The position numbers and the translations under genes were made by a program. The notes below the pieces were generated by a model. The model saw nothing but the letters and a program-made list of their open reading frames with translations, was not told the DNA's origin and did no database searches. DNA of 33,900 bases from Legionellaceae bacterium (lineage in GTDB: Bacteria > Pseudomonadota > Gammaproteobacteria > Legionellales > Legionellaceae), in contig CANNJI010000022.1 in assembly GCA_947504875.1 (NCBI GenBank), forward strand, positions 1 through 33,900, written 5' to 3'. Below are positions 20,752-33,498 of the stretch, piece by piece (within the stretch, counting starts at the first letter, position 1; the number at the start of each line of letters is the position of its first letter).

Positions 20752-21510
20752 ATGATAAGTGTCGCAACCTTAAACATTTTTTTTGCATTAAGTGCGCTTA
20801 CCGTTATTTTATTAGCGGGATGGTTCCCATTCAAAAAACGCTTATCACACGACGCTCATGTTGAATTCCCTATCGGAGAAACCTTAGCTACAGGTGTTTT
20901 TTTAGGCGCAGCGTTATTGCATATGTTGCCTGAATCAAACCATGGTTTCAATTCGCTTGGATACCATTACCCTTTTGCCTACGTTATTACAGGCATAGTT
21001 TTTCTATTGTTTTTATGGTTTGAACACTTAGGAAAGGAGCTTTACCATCATCATGATAGAGCACATCCTGCGTTTGCAATTGTTGCCTGGCTGATGCTCT
21101 CTGTCCACTCTCTGGTGTTAGGTACTGCGCTCGGCTTGACACACGATTATCCAACCATGTTCATGTTATTCTTAGCCATTATCACCCACAAATGGGCCGA
21201 AAGTTTTGCCATCGCAGTTCAACTGAACAAAAGCAGTTTAAAGCCCAGAAGCAGCATGATCCTCTTTTTAATTTTTGCGCTGATGACCCCGCTTGGCATA
21301 GCTGTGGGTTGGTATTTCGGGCAAGGTTTACCCAGCCAATCATTAATGCCACCCATTCTCATTGCCCTGTCCGCAGGAACGTTTCTTTATCTAGGGACCC
21401 TCCACGGACTAGAACGATGCGTTATGGTCGAGCGTTGCTGCAACTTACGCGACTTCAGTTTTGTTATTATTGGGTTTTTATTAATGGGGTTGGTTGCTGC
21501 TTATACTTGA
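20752..21510 (+). CDS. ZIP family metal transporter
   Basis: 252 aa, ~8 TM; 'LGAALLHMLPES', 'HSLVLGTALGL', 'HKWAESFAIAVQL'; 21 bp after the CDF gene. Confidence 0.88.
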   Translation: MISVATLNIFFALSALTVILLAGWFPFKKRLSHDAHVEFPIGETLATGVFLGAALLHMLPESNHGFNSLGYHYPFAYVITGIVFLLFLWFEHLGKELYHHHDRAHPAFAIVAWLMLSVHSLVLGTALGLTHDYPTMFMLFLAIITHKWAESFAIAVQLNKSSLKPRSSMILFLIFALMTPLGIAVGWYFGQGLPSQSLMPPILIALSAGTFLYLGTLHGLERCVMVERCCNLRDFSFVIIGFLLMGLVAAYT

Positions 21511-21511
21511 T

Positions 21512-21617
21512 TATAGTGCCGCACAGATGACTTGGTGAACGAGTAAGCGAGCTGTGTCTGAGCGTAGCGAGTTGAGCGCGCTTAATCGGTCATCAAGTCA
21601 TCTGTCCGGGGACTATA
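21512..21617. repeat. ~106-bp imperfect palindromic intergenic repeat
   Basis: Left arm tatagtgccgcacagatgacttg (21512-21534) pairs with right arm caagtcatctgtccggggactata (21594-21617); interior taagcgagct / agcgcgctta also pairs. Related sequence at 3552-3610. Confidence 0.75.
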
Positions 21618-21634
21618 GTGGCTTTGGGCTCAGC

Positions 21635-23682
<2,048 letters not shown>

Positions 23683-23693
<11 letters not shown>

Positions 23694-24144
23694 CGCACTT
23701 CACTTCCTTCGCTGCACTCATCAAATCCGCAGAACATGCTAATTTATCGCCCACAAAAGCTTCTCCGTGCATGCGCCAAAAATCTCGTTTTTGCCCTAAA
23801 AATTTAACTTCCAATCGCAACTGATCGCCAGGTGTTACAATTTGTTTGAATTTTGCATTATCAATGCCTGCAAAAAAATATAAAAACTTATGCCCTTCTT
23901 TGGCTTTTCGAGATAAATCAGACAAAATACCACTGGCTTGAGCCAATGCCTCAAGCATGAGTACACCCGGCATGATTGGATTGCCTGGAAAATGGCCCGT
24001 AAAATAAGGCTCATTCATTGTTACATTTTTTAACGCAGTGAGATAATCAAACGGTTTATAATCTAATACGCGATCAACCAATAAAAAAGGGTATCGATGA
24101 GGAATAAGATCTAGAATTTGGGTAATAGGTACAACGTCACTCAT
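23683..24144 (-). CDS. fabZ: 3-hydroxyacyl-ACP dehydratase
   Basis: 'ILDLIPHRYPFLLVDRV', 'GHFPGNPIMPGVLMLEALAQ'. Start set to ATG 24144 (MSDVVPIT, SD GAAGGA); the track start at 24177 is a TTG inside a terminator hairpin. Confidence 0.95.
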
Positions 24145-24157
24145 TTTTGTGTCCTTC

Positions 24158-24188
24158 AAAAAAAACGGAGAGAACAACTGTTCTCTCC
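24158..24188 (-). terminator. Intrinsic terminator between skp and fabZ
   Basis: Minus strand: GGAGAGAACAGTTGTTCTCTCC, then G and T8 (A-run 24158-24165 on plus). Confidence 0.85.
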
Positions 24189-24211
24189 ATTAAATGCATC
24201 ATTCATTATGC

Positions 24212-24712
24212 TCAGTTAATATCCTGCATAACTTTTGAAGTCACATCAAGCTTATCAACACTGAAAGGTGCAGCATCTTTCTGAAAAACCAAATCGTATT
24301 TTTCATTTTGAGCTACTTTAGCAATGGCGGCTCGAATTTTATTGTAAAACTCTTCCATTGCTTCATTATGGGCTGTACTTAACTCTTGCTGATATTGTTG
24401 ACCTTCACGCTCAAACTGCTGCTGCGTAGCCACAATCTTTTTTTCAAGATCTTTACGCTGAGTTTGACTCAATATAGCATTGTCGCGCTTAAATTTTTCC
24501 ATATCACTTTTAAGGCCTTCCTCCATCGCAACCAACTTATCGCGACGTGGCTTAAATTCTTTTTCTAATTTTTCCTGAATGGTTTTCATTTGTGTCGAGG
24601 TTTGCATGATTTTTTGCAAATCTACAACACCAATTTTAGCACCATCTGCAAATGCACTTACGGTACCCATTGTAAATAACAGCGCCACTAAGACGCCACC
24701 TAAACGCTTCAT
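24212..24712 (-). CDS. skp: OmpH/Skp periplasmic chaperone
   Basis: 166 aa; signal peptide, 'KIGVVDLQKIMQTS', long coiled coil. Confidence 0.9.
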   Translation of the reverse strand: MKRLGGVLVALLFTMGTVSAFADGAKIGVVDLQKIMQTSTQMKTIQEKLEKEFKPRRDKLVAMEEGLKSDMEKFKRDNAILSQTQRKDLEKKIVATQQQFEREGQQYQQELSTAHNEAMEEFYNKIRAAIAKVAQNEKYDLVFQKDAAPFSVDKLDVTSKVMQDIN

Positions 24713-24869
24713 GATTATACTCCCAATTCTATTACTTGCCGACGGATCAATTGTTCCTACTTATCTCAAAGCAAAAACTCGCTTGATTAGAGACAGATGC
24801 TAGCACACTTTATTCACTGTTGCGATAAGTCTCATATGAAAATTTTTATAAGAATTTTCAGCTGATAAT

Positions 24870-25214
24870 TTAGGCCTTGCTAAACTCTTCAAATGCCTCT
24901 AATGCTTCTGCTGCATACATTAAGGAAGGTCCACCGCCCATATAAATCGCCATTCCCAAGGTTTCTAAAAGCTCTTCACGACTAACCTCTAGCTTAATCA
25001 GCGTTTGTGAATGAAAACCAATGCATCCAGGACATCGGTTGGCAACAGACAGCGCCATAGCAATCAGTTCCTTTGTTTTTTTATCAAGCACACCAGCTTT
25101 GGATGCCGCTTGCGACAATGCAGAGAAGCCAGCCATTACCTCCGGAAGTTCTTTACGAATTTTAGCCAGTTGCGTGCCGATGTCTTGCGTTATTTTCGTA
25201 TATTTATCTGACAT
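24870..25214 (-). CDS. Carboxymuconolactone decarboxylase/AhpD-like protein
   Basis: 114 aa; 'KTKELIAMALSVANRCPGCIGFHSQTLIK' (CxxC plus His). Confidence 0.88.
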   Translation of the reverse strand: MSDKYTKITQDIGTQLAKIRKELPEVMAGFSALSQAASKAGVLDKKTKELIAMALSVANRCPGCIGFHSQTLIKLEVSREELLETLGMAIYMGGGPSLMYAAEALEAFEEFSKA

Positions 25215-25294
25215 GATATTGTCCTTGTTTGTTTGAAGTCCTCGTTAAACTATCTTATGCTTATTAACTATAAAATGAAATGGAGCAGTAACTC

Positions 25295-26014
25295 ATGTTA
25301 TCCGAGCAATTTATTTATCATCACGACACGTTACCCCTAAACGGCTATTTATCTTATGACAAGTCAACAACTGAAAAACGTCCTGCCGTTATGGTTGTCC
25401 ACGACTGGAGCGGCGTAAATGACTTTGCACGTCAAAAAACCCAATGGCTTGCGACTCAGGGATACGTCGGTTTTGCTGTCGATATGTATGGTCACGGACA
25501 TACGGGCAATACCACAGAAGAAAAGCTAGCCTTAATGAAGCCTGTTGTAGACAATCGACCCTTATTACGTCATCGAATACTGACAGCATTTGATGCAATT
25601 AAAAAAATGCCCCAGGTAAACCCAAATCAAATTGCTGTGATTGGATTTTGTTTTGGTGGACTGTGTGCACTTGATTTGGCAAGAACTGGTGCTGCAATAA
25701 AAGGAGCTGTTAGCCTTCATGGGTTATTAAACAAACCTGAATCACTCGAAAATCAAGCCATTTTAGCAAAATTGCTCATTCTTCATGGCTATGATGACCC
25801 CATGGTACGCCCCCATGATATCGACCTTTTTTGTAAAGAAATGAATGCAAGCACTGTAGACTGGCAGATTCATATGTACAGTCAAACACAACACGCGTTT
25901 ACCAATCCTTTGGCTCATGATCACACCTTAGGAACCATTTTTAATCCAAAATCGAATGATAGAGCCATGGAATCAACACGTTACTTTTTATCTGAGTGTT
26001 TTAAAAATGACTAA
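25295..26014 (+). CDS. Dienelactone hydrolase family protein
   Basis: 239 aa; 'VMVVHDWSGVNDF', nucleophile motif 'IGFCFGG', 'HAFTNP'. Confidence 0.88.
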   Translation: MLSEQFIYHHDTLPLNGYLSYDKSTTEKRPAVMVVHDWSGVNDFARQKTQWLATQGYVGFAVDMYGHGHTGNTTEEKLALMKPVVDNRPLLRHRILTAFDAIKKMPQVNPNQIAVIGFCFGGLCALDLARTGAAIKGAVSLHGLLNKPESLENQAILAKLLILHGYDDPMVRPHDIDLFCKEMNASTVDWQIHMYSQTQHAFTNPLAHDHTLGTIFNPKSNDRAMESTRYFLSECFKND

Positions 26015-26498
26015 AACAATAAACGAACTTTCGAAACAGCTAGGCGTACTGCTAAAACAAAGCAACATGCGCTGCGCCACCGCTGAATCCTGTACCGGAG
26101 GTGGTCTTTCAGCCGCAATTACCGCAATCCCCGGCGCTTCAGCGTGGTTTGAATGTGGCTTTGTGACCTATAGTAATCAATCCAAAGCAGACCTTTTAGG
26201 TGTGCCTCATGAGATTCTTGAAACCGAAGGGGCCGTGAGCGAATCCTGTGCCATGGCCATGGCCATTGGTGCAATACAGCATAGCCATGCAGATTTAAGT
26301 GTTGCAGTCACTGGAATTGCGGGCCCTGATGGCGGACGTATTGAAAAACCTGTTGGAACTGTTTGGATTGCCTGGGCGAATAAAAACAACGTTAAAACCG
26401 CTACGCATTATGTGTTTCAAGGCACCCGAGAAGAAATTCGCACTGCATGTATTAAGGCTGCGCTGAGCGGCCTAATTGAGTTTGCTTTTATTGGCTAG
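26007..26498 (+). CDS. CinA C-terminal-domain nicotinamide-nucleotide amidohydrolase (PncC-like)
   Basis: 'MRCATAESCTGGGLSAAITAIPGASAWFECGFVTYSNQSK'; start trimmed to ATG 26007 from the over-extended 25956. Confidence 0.93.
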   Translation: MTKTINELSKQLGVLLKQSNMRCATAESCTGGGLSAAITAIPGASAWFECGFVTYSNQSKADLLGVPHEILETEGAVSESCAMAMAIGAIQHSHADLSVAVTGIAGPDGGRIEKPVGTVWIAWANKNNVKTATHYVFQGTREEIRTACIKAALSGLIEFAFIG

Positions 26499-26563
26499 CC
26501 TCAGTACAAGTGCACAAACTTTCATCCGAAGGAGAATTTTGTTCGTTCACTAGCGGACATCTG

Positions 26564-27042
26564 TCAAAGCGGGCTAGAGAGAAATAAACGATGCACAAAC
26601 AATTTAAACCAAGGCCATAGAAGCATTGTTGACAGAATGGGCATAAGATAAGGTAAGGGATTAGCGTGATATCCAAAAACCCAATCAAAAATATACAATA
26701 TGCTTTGATAGACAAAAGATAATCCCGAAATCATAATGATCTGTTGTGGCATTGAAAAAAAATTAAATCGTCGTACCCAATGACTTGCAAGCCAAGCCGT
26801 CAAAATTAAAGCAGCAGCATGCTCACCCATCACAGAAAAACATAATGTATCGAGTGTTAATCCAACCAACAAAAGCCCACCAACACGAAAACGTGAAGGA
26901 ATGGTCACCTGAATAAATAACATAAACAACATAACCCACAAGGGCCTAATAAGTGAAAGCATGGAAGGAAGTGGAATAATAGACAACATGAACGTCAGAA
27001 TAAGCACAACAATAAGCTTAAAATAAGACAGCCGGACGATGC

Positions 27043-27046
<4 letters not shown>
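26564..27046 (-). CDS. mreD: Rod shape-determining protein MreD
   Basis: 160 aa hydrophobic protein directly after mreC (4-nt overlap); MreD-like. Confidence 0.88.
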
Positions 27047-29002
<1,956 letters not shown>

Positions 29003-29032
29003 TCAACTCAAACAAAAAATCGACACTTTTTT

Positions 29033-30136
29033 TTAGAGAAAATTACTATACGTTAAATTCAACAGAAATGCATTCGAATACAAATGATTCAGCTGTAAAC
29101 CTGTCCCGACGCGCTGCCCCGGAGCAGCTGCTAAAGCACTCATTCCCCAATCTGAAAACTCGTAACCAAGTCCTACTTGCCAAGTTGCATTAATATCAGT
29201 CTGTATACCTGCCCCCACTGTATAAGTAAATGCTGTGGTTGTATTGGCTTCAAACAATGGCGTTGAACCTACAGTTGAATTGTTTGGGGTACTGGTATAA
29301 TGATTAGCCTGGTTAAAAGCAACACCAAGACTACCACTCACATACGGATTAATAATATCTTCTGGCTCAATCAGTATTTTACCCTTAAGCGCAAGGTGAG
29401 TATGACTCACATCATAGGCATAAAGAAAATCTTCATTATAATGCGACATTGTATTGACAATATTGCCCTTCAATTGAGCGCCGCTCATGACGCCAACAGC
29501 AACCCCTGCTTGCCCAAGAAAATTTCGATTAATCGCACGTTGTAGGGCTAAAAAAATCTCGCCATCGAACACGGCCTGACTATTACTCACCCCTGCATAA
29601 GCACTGCTTACAAGCGGATTAACTGCCATGGTTTCTGTCGGATGAGGATTAACCCACGCTGATCCAAGACTTAATGTTGCGATTTTTGACCACGGATTAA
29701 ACTTTGCAGGAATGCCCATATTACCCACATAAGAAGTGACCCTTGGAAGCGGTTTAAACGGCTCACTTGCATGAGGCATGACAGCTCTTTTCTGAGGATG
29801 AAATAAACCGCAACTCGTATGCCGCAAAGCACCAATCGTACTAAAAGGGCCCATCGTCACCAGATAAGGTGCCTTTTTCTTAAACTGATAATCGACACGC
29901 ACCGCTTGATGTGTTTTTTCTCTAATGATATGCTGATACCGCACGGCATTGGGTTCACTTTTAAACGCTGCCAAATGCAAAATATACGATGCGTTATTTC
30001 GTAACTGAGCTTCACATCCGGCCTCTACACCGTAAACATCAACAAGAGAAGATGCTTGAGCCATCTCAAAACTACCCCAAAAACAAAGTTGAGCTATAAA
30101 ACATAAGGCAAATTTTGTTTTTTCCATTTTACTCAC
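29033..30136 (-). CDS. Signal peptide, SPOR-like domain and outer-membrane beta-barrel protein
   Basis: 367 aa; '[25 protein letters not shown]...[14 protein letters not shown]' (SPOR-like), then alternating barrel-like C-terminus ending '[11 protein letters not shown]' (terminal aromatic nearby). Confidence 0.65.
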   Translation of the reverse strand: MSKMEKTKFALCFIAQLCFWGSFEMAQASSLVDVYGVEAGCEAQLRNNASYILHLAAFKSEPNAVRYQHIIREKTHQAVRVDYQFKKKAPYLVTMGPFSTIGALRHTSCGLFHPQKRAVMPHASEPFKPLPRVTSYVGNMGIPAKFNPWSKIATLSLGSAWVNPHPTETMAVNPLVSSAYAGVSNSQAVFDGEIFLALQRAINRNFLGQAGVAVGVMSGAQLKGNIVNTMSHYNEDFLYAYDVSHTHLALKGKILIEPEDIINPYVSGSLGVAFNQANHYTSTPNNSTVGSTPLFEANTTTAFTYTVGAGIQTDINATWQVGLGYEFSDWGMSALAAAPGQRVGTGLQLNHLYSNAFLLNLTYSNFL

Positions 30137-30821
30137 CCGTGGTCTGCATTGTTAAAGCTCCGGCCTTCAAAATCATACGATGATTCATGCATGAGGCAAG
30201 TTGGGCATCATGCGTTACAATTACAAGTGCGGCATTATGTTGTTGGTTGAGCTTAAGCATAAGATCAAACACCTGCATCGCCGTTGTATTATCTAAATTT
30301 CCTGTCGGCTCATCAGCAAAAACGCAATCTGGCTTATTCACCAGTGCACGCGCAATAGCAACGCGCTGCCGCTCTCCGCCCGATAGTTGTGCCGGCTTAT
30401 GGTGAACGCGCGCACCCAAACCAACCGCGTTGAGTATGTCATGCGCAGACGCTCGAGCTTCTTGAATAGATTTATTTGCTAGCAACAACGGCATAGCAAC
30501 ATTTTCAAGTGCTGTAAATTCTCTTAAGAGATGATGAAATTGATAAACAAAACCAATATGTTTATTTCTAAGTTGACAACGTTGTTTTTCTGAAAATAAT
30601 TGCCAATCTTTTCCTTGAATAAGCACCTCTCCTGCGCTTGGTTTATCAAGCCCACCCAACAAATGCAATAACGTGCTTTTTCCAGAGCCAGAGGAGCCAA
30701 CAATTGCGATGCAATCACCCGGATTAATCGTTAAATTAAGATGCTCAAAGACATCAACCGTTGAATGTCCATCTTGATATGATTTTCGTAAGCCCGTGCA
30801 CTGAATCAGTGGATTACTCAT
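30129..30821 (-). CDS. lolD: Lipoprotein-releasing system ATP-binding protein
   Basis: '[20 protein letters not shown]', '[32 protein letters not shown]'; start trimmed to [11 protein letters not shown] (30821). Confidence 0.95.
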   Translation of the reverse strand: MSNPLIQCTGLRKSYQDGHSTVDVFEHLNLTINPGDCIAIVGSSGSGKSTLLHLLGGLDKPSAGEVLIQGKDWQLFSEKQRCQLRNKHIGFVYQFHHLLREFTALENVAMPLLLANKSIQEARASAHDILNAVGLGARVHHKPAQLSGGERQRVAIARALVNKPDCVFADEPTGNLDNTTAMQVFDLMLKLNQQHNAALVIVTHDAQLASCMNHRMILKAGALTMQTTGE

Positions 30822-32058
30822 AATGCAAAGCCTCCGCAATGATGGTTCGTGATGCACGCCAAGCAGGATACAACGTTGCGATAAAACTCATGATTAAAGC
30901 AATGAAACAGACCAGGTATAAATCATGCGGCAAAATTTTAGACGGTAGATAATCAACAAAATAAATATTAGACGACAGCAGTTGTACGCCAATAAAGGAC
31001 TGCAACGCGCTGACAATCGTCGCAGCATTGCTTGCAAGGATCAAACCACCCAACAAACCAAGCAGGGTACCTACAAAACCGATTAACATGCCTTGTACAA
31101 TAAAAATAGCCAAGATGGTTCGGGGTGTTGCGCCCATTGTCCGTAAAATGGCGATATCCGCCTGTTTATCATTTACAACCATCACCAAGGAGGATACTAA
31201 ATTAAACGCGGCAACAGCAATGATCAACATCAGAATCAAAAACATCATTGTTTTTTCCATTTTAACAGCCTGAAAAAATTCGCCAAATTGTTCAGTCCAA
31301 TTGCCAACCTCGTATGCCTCTCCTAAGGATTCTCGAATTTCAGCTGAGAGTTTGGGTGCATCGTAAATATTATTAATTTTAAGTTTAAGACCTGTAACAT
31401 CTTGTCCAAGTCGCATTAGCTTTTGCGCATCGGGCAAATCAATAAATGCTAGTTTTGTGTCAAAATTAAACCCGGTTCCTGCAGAGAAAATACCAACCAC
31501 AGTGAATCGTTTAAAACGAGGAATCATGCCAGCTGGCGTTACTGTTGCCTCAGGAATCATTACGGTCATTTTATCCCCGACCATAACACCCATTCGCTCA
31601 GCGATCCCCCGACCCAAGACCATGCCGAAATGTGTCATTTGATGGATATCGCCTAACAATAATTTATCGCTCAAATGGGTTATTTTTTCTTCTACTTCGG
31701 GCAGTATCCCTGTAATCACAACAGGAGACACTTGACCATCATAGGTTAAAAGCCCCTGCCCACCCACAAAAGGAGCAACCGCTTTTACGCCATTCATTTT
31801 AGATAATTTTTTAGCCAAGGCTTGCCAATCAGCAACATGGCCATCTTGGGCATTAATCGTAATTTCTGGGGCCATACCAAAAAAGCGTTTATGAATTTCT
31901 TCGTCAAATCCATTCATCACCGACAACACCGTAATGAGCACCATGACGCCTAAGCCAATACCAAACATAGAGCTTAAAGAAATAAAAGAAACAAAATGAT
32001 TCTTTTTCTTAGCTCGGGTGTAGCGTAAACCCACATAAAACGACAGCGGCTTAAACAT
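30814..32058 (-). CDS. lolC: LolC/LolE family lipoprotein-releasing permease
   Basis: 414 aa; '[43 protein letters not shown]', FtsX-like C-terminus '[20 protein letters not shown]'. Confidence 0.92.
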   Translation of the reverse strand: MFKPLSFYVGLRYTRAKKKNHFVSFISLSSMFGIGLGVMVLITVLSVMNGFDEEIHKRFFGMAPEITINAQDGHVADWQALAKKLSKMNGVKAVAPFVGGQGLLTYDGQVSPVVITGILPEVEEKITHLSDKLLLGDIHQMTHFGMVLGRGIAERMGVMVGDKMTVMIPEATVTPAGMIPRFKRFTVVGIFSAGTGFNFDTKLAFIDLPDAQKLMRLGQDVTGLKLKINNIYDAPKLSAEIRESLGEAYEVGNWTEQFGEFFQAVKMEKTMMFLILMLIIAVAAFNLVSSLVMVVNDKQADIAILRTMGATPRTILAIFIVQGMLIGFVGTLLGLLGGLILASNAATIVSALQSFIGVQLLSSNIYFVDYLPSKILPHDLYLVCFIALIMSFIATLYPAWRASRTIIAEALHYE

Positions 32059-32153
32059 GCTTCATGGCTATATTTGAGGAGTGAGAAAGCATTGTATAAA
32101 AAAAATGACAAACAAGATATATTTTAAAAAGAGAAAAATAGTTCTTGTTTTCA

Positions 32154-32181
32154 TTGCATATCAGGTGTTCTTTGTTATAAT
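32154..32181 (+). promoter_or_regulatory. Sigma70 promoter for tRNA-Leu
   Basis: TTGCAT (32154-32159), 16 bp, TATAAT (32176-32181), 12 bp before the tRNA. Confidence 0.75.
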
Positions 32182-32193
32182 TGCGCCTGTACT

Positions 32194-32277
32194 GCCGGGG
32201 TGGCGGAATTGGTAGACGCGCCGGATTCAAAATCCGGTGATGGTGACATCGTGTCGGTTCGACTCCGACCCTCGGTA
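32194..32277 (+). tRNA. tRNA-Leu (anticodon CAA)
   Basis: Type II tRNA: D-arm GGCGGAATTGGTAGACGC, anticodon stem-loop CCGGA-TTCAAAA-TCCGG, variable arm, T-arm GTCGG-TTCGACT-CCGAC; CCA not encoded. Confidence 0.95.
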
Positions 32278-32313
32278 CAATTAAACAATCTTGAACCCTT
32301 TCCAAAGAGTCCT

Positions 32314-32583
32314 CTAGTCCACTGACGATAAAAAGGAGCTTTGCGTTGAGCGTGATACAATATCACGCCATTGCGAAAAATAGTCGTATACCGTTGATTT
32401 TGGTGGGAAACATTTTAGCAGGTAATCCCTCTGACAACCTGTTCGAAGCAAATAAAATACAGCGTTCATCACCTCAGGCATATCCGTGGTTTTTGGTCGA
32501 CCACCATCCTTCTCCGCAGGTATCATCGGCTGAATGATGGCCCATTGTTTGTCAGTCAAATCACTTTGATATCGCTTGCTCAT
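32314..32583 (-). pseudogene. Truncated/decayed IS5-type transposase fragment
   Basis: 89 aa; 'YQSDLTDKQWAIIQPMIPAEKDGGRPKTTDMPEVMNAVFYLLRTGCQ...FPPKSTVYDYFSQWR' is IS5-family N-terminus; sequence stops matching after QWR and no catalytic DDE region follows. Confidence 0.8.
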
Positions 32584-32735
32584 CCAATCAAATCAAATCA
32601 CGGTAATTTTAAAATCAGTAGAGCATAATTTATCATCAAATAGTTCGCCATATGATGATTTTAATTTGAACATGAAAATAGCATCGCGGGGGCTATTACC
32701 CTTTCCGGACACCCTCAAAGGCTGCAACGCTGGGC

Positions 32736-33473
32736 TTAAAACGCGTGAATACACCACACAGCGGATTGATAGTCCTTTGGATCAGAAGCTTTTTGGTTAG
32801 AATTCACCGTAAAATTAATTCGCCATGCGTTGTTTTGATCGTCCTCGGTCGAGCTCCAAAGAAAGGCATCATCACCAGGTTGACGATTCAATACACTCTG
32901 TTGCAAGTACATCTGGTTGAGCTCATACAATGAAGGCAGGTACCAATTTCCAATGCAACTGGCGCCGCTGGTATCGGGTGAGCATGTGCTGCTGTCTGCT
33001 TTTACCTCATAATTGACGCATACTTGGGCGGCCATATTGTTTAGCGTATTCGATTGAGGAACAGCTGCAGCAGCGGAGAGAGCGGCGACAGTCGATTGCA
33101 CCCCAACCATCAAGGAGGTGTTCATGGCACCGGCTCTTATCCCATCGCCTGTTGCATTGACAATTACATTGACAGTAAAACTATCCAGCGAGCCATTCCA
33201 TCTTTGTCCAGTTGCATTTTGCCTACTGGCGGCCACTAAACCATGCGTGCCGGTACTGTCCACATAAAATACGGTACCGCCCAAGGCTTGCTGCCCTACA
33301 GTATAGGTGGGTATAGTCGGTAGACTGGATATTTCAGATGCAATGTAATTGCGAATGCTGTTGATCTGGGATTGAACGTATGCAACCGATGCCGGATTCA
33401 GATTACTCGCGGCTTGGTTTGGGGTTGTGAAGGTTAATGCGATAACAGCAATAAAAAGTACTTTTTTTCTCAT
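32736..33473 (-). CDS. Secreted Lcl_C/DUF1566-like domain protein
   Basis: 245 aa; signal peptide 'MRKKVLFIAVIALTFTTPNQA', 'GGTVFYVDSTGTHGLVAA', 'WYLPSLYELNQMY', 'FLWSSTEDDQNNAWRINF', 'AVWCIHAF'. Confidence 0.75.
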   Translation of the reverse strand: MRKKVLFIAVIALTFTTPNQAASNLNPASVAYVQSQINSIRNYIASEISSLPTIPTYTVGQQALGGTVFYVDSTGTHGLVAASRQNATGQRWNGSLDSFTVNVIVNATGDGIRAGAMNTSLMVGVQSTVAALSAAAAVPQSNTLNNMAAQVCVNYEVKADSSTCSPDTSGASCIGNWYLPSLYELNQMYLQQSVLNRQPGDDAFLWSSTEDDQNNAWRINFTVNSNQKASDPKDYQSAVWCIHAF

Positions 33474-33498
33474 GATAGTCCCTATCAGTGATATAGGG
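33474..33498. promoter_or_regulatory. Dyad/operator-like element over the RBS of the Lcl_C-like gene
   Basis: GATAG-tcc-CTATC (33474-33486) overlapping CCCTAT-cagtgat-ATAGGG (33480-33498); contains TCCCTATCAGTGATA, directly adjacent to the start codon (33471-33473, minus). Confidence 0.55.

Noticed and set aside
24145-24177. N-terminal extension of fabZ (MFSPFFLKDTK)
   Set aside because: Encoded by the terminator stem and T-run; start codon would be TTG. ATG at 24144 has a proper SD.
25241-25252. cctcgttaaact shared between 25240s and 3541-3552
   Set aside because: A single 12-nt match with no extended similarity; treated as chance.
26488-26715. 75-aa minus-strand ORF next to mreD
   Set aside because: Overlaps the mreD end in another frame; no SD or domain.
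32051-32305. Minus-strand ORF containing 'VPRVGVEPTRCHHHRILNPARLPIPPP'
   Set aside because: It is the antisense translation of tRNA-Leu, a recurring annotation artefact.
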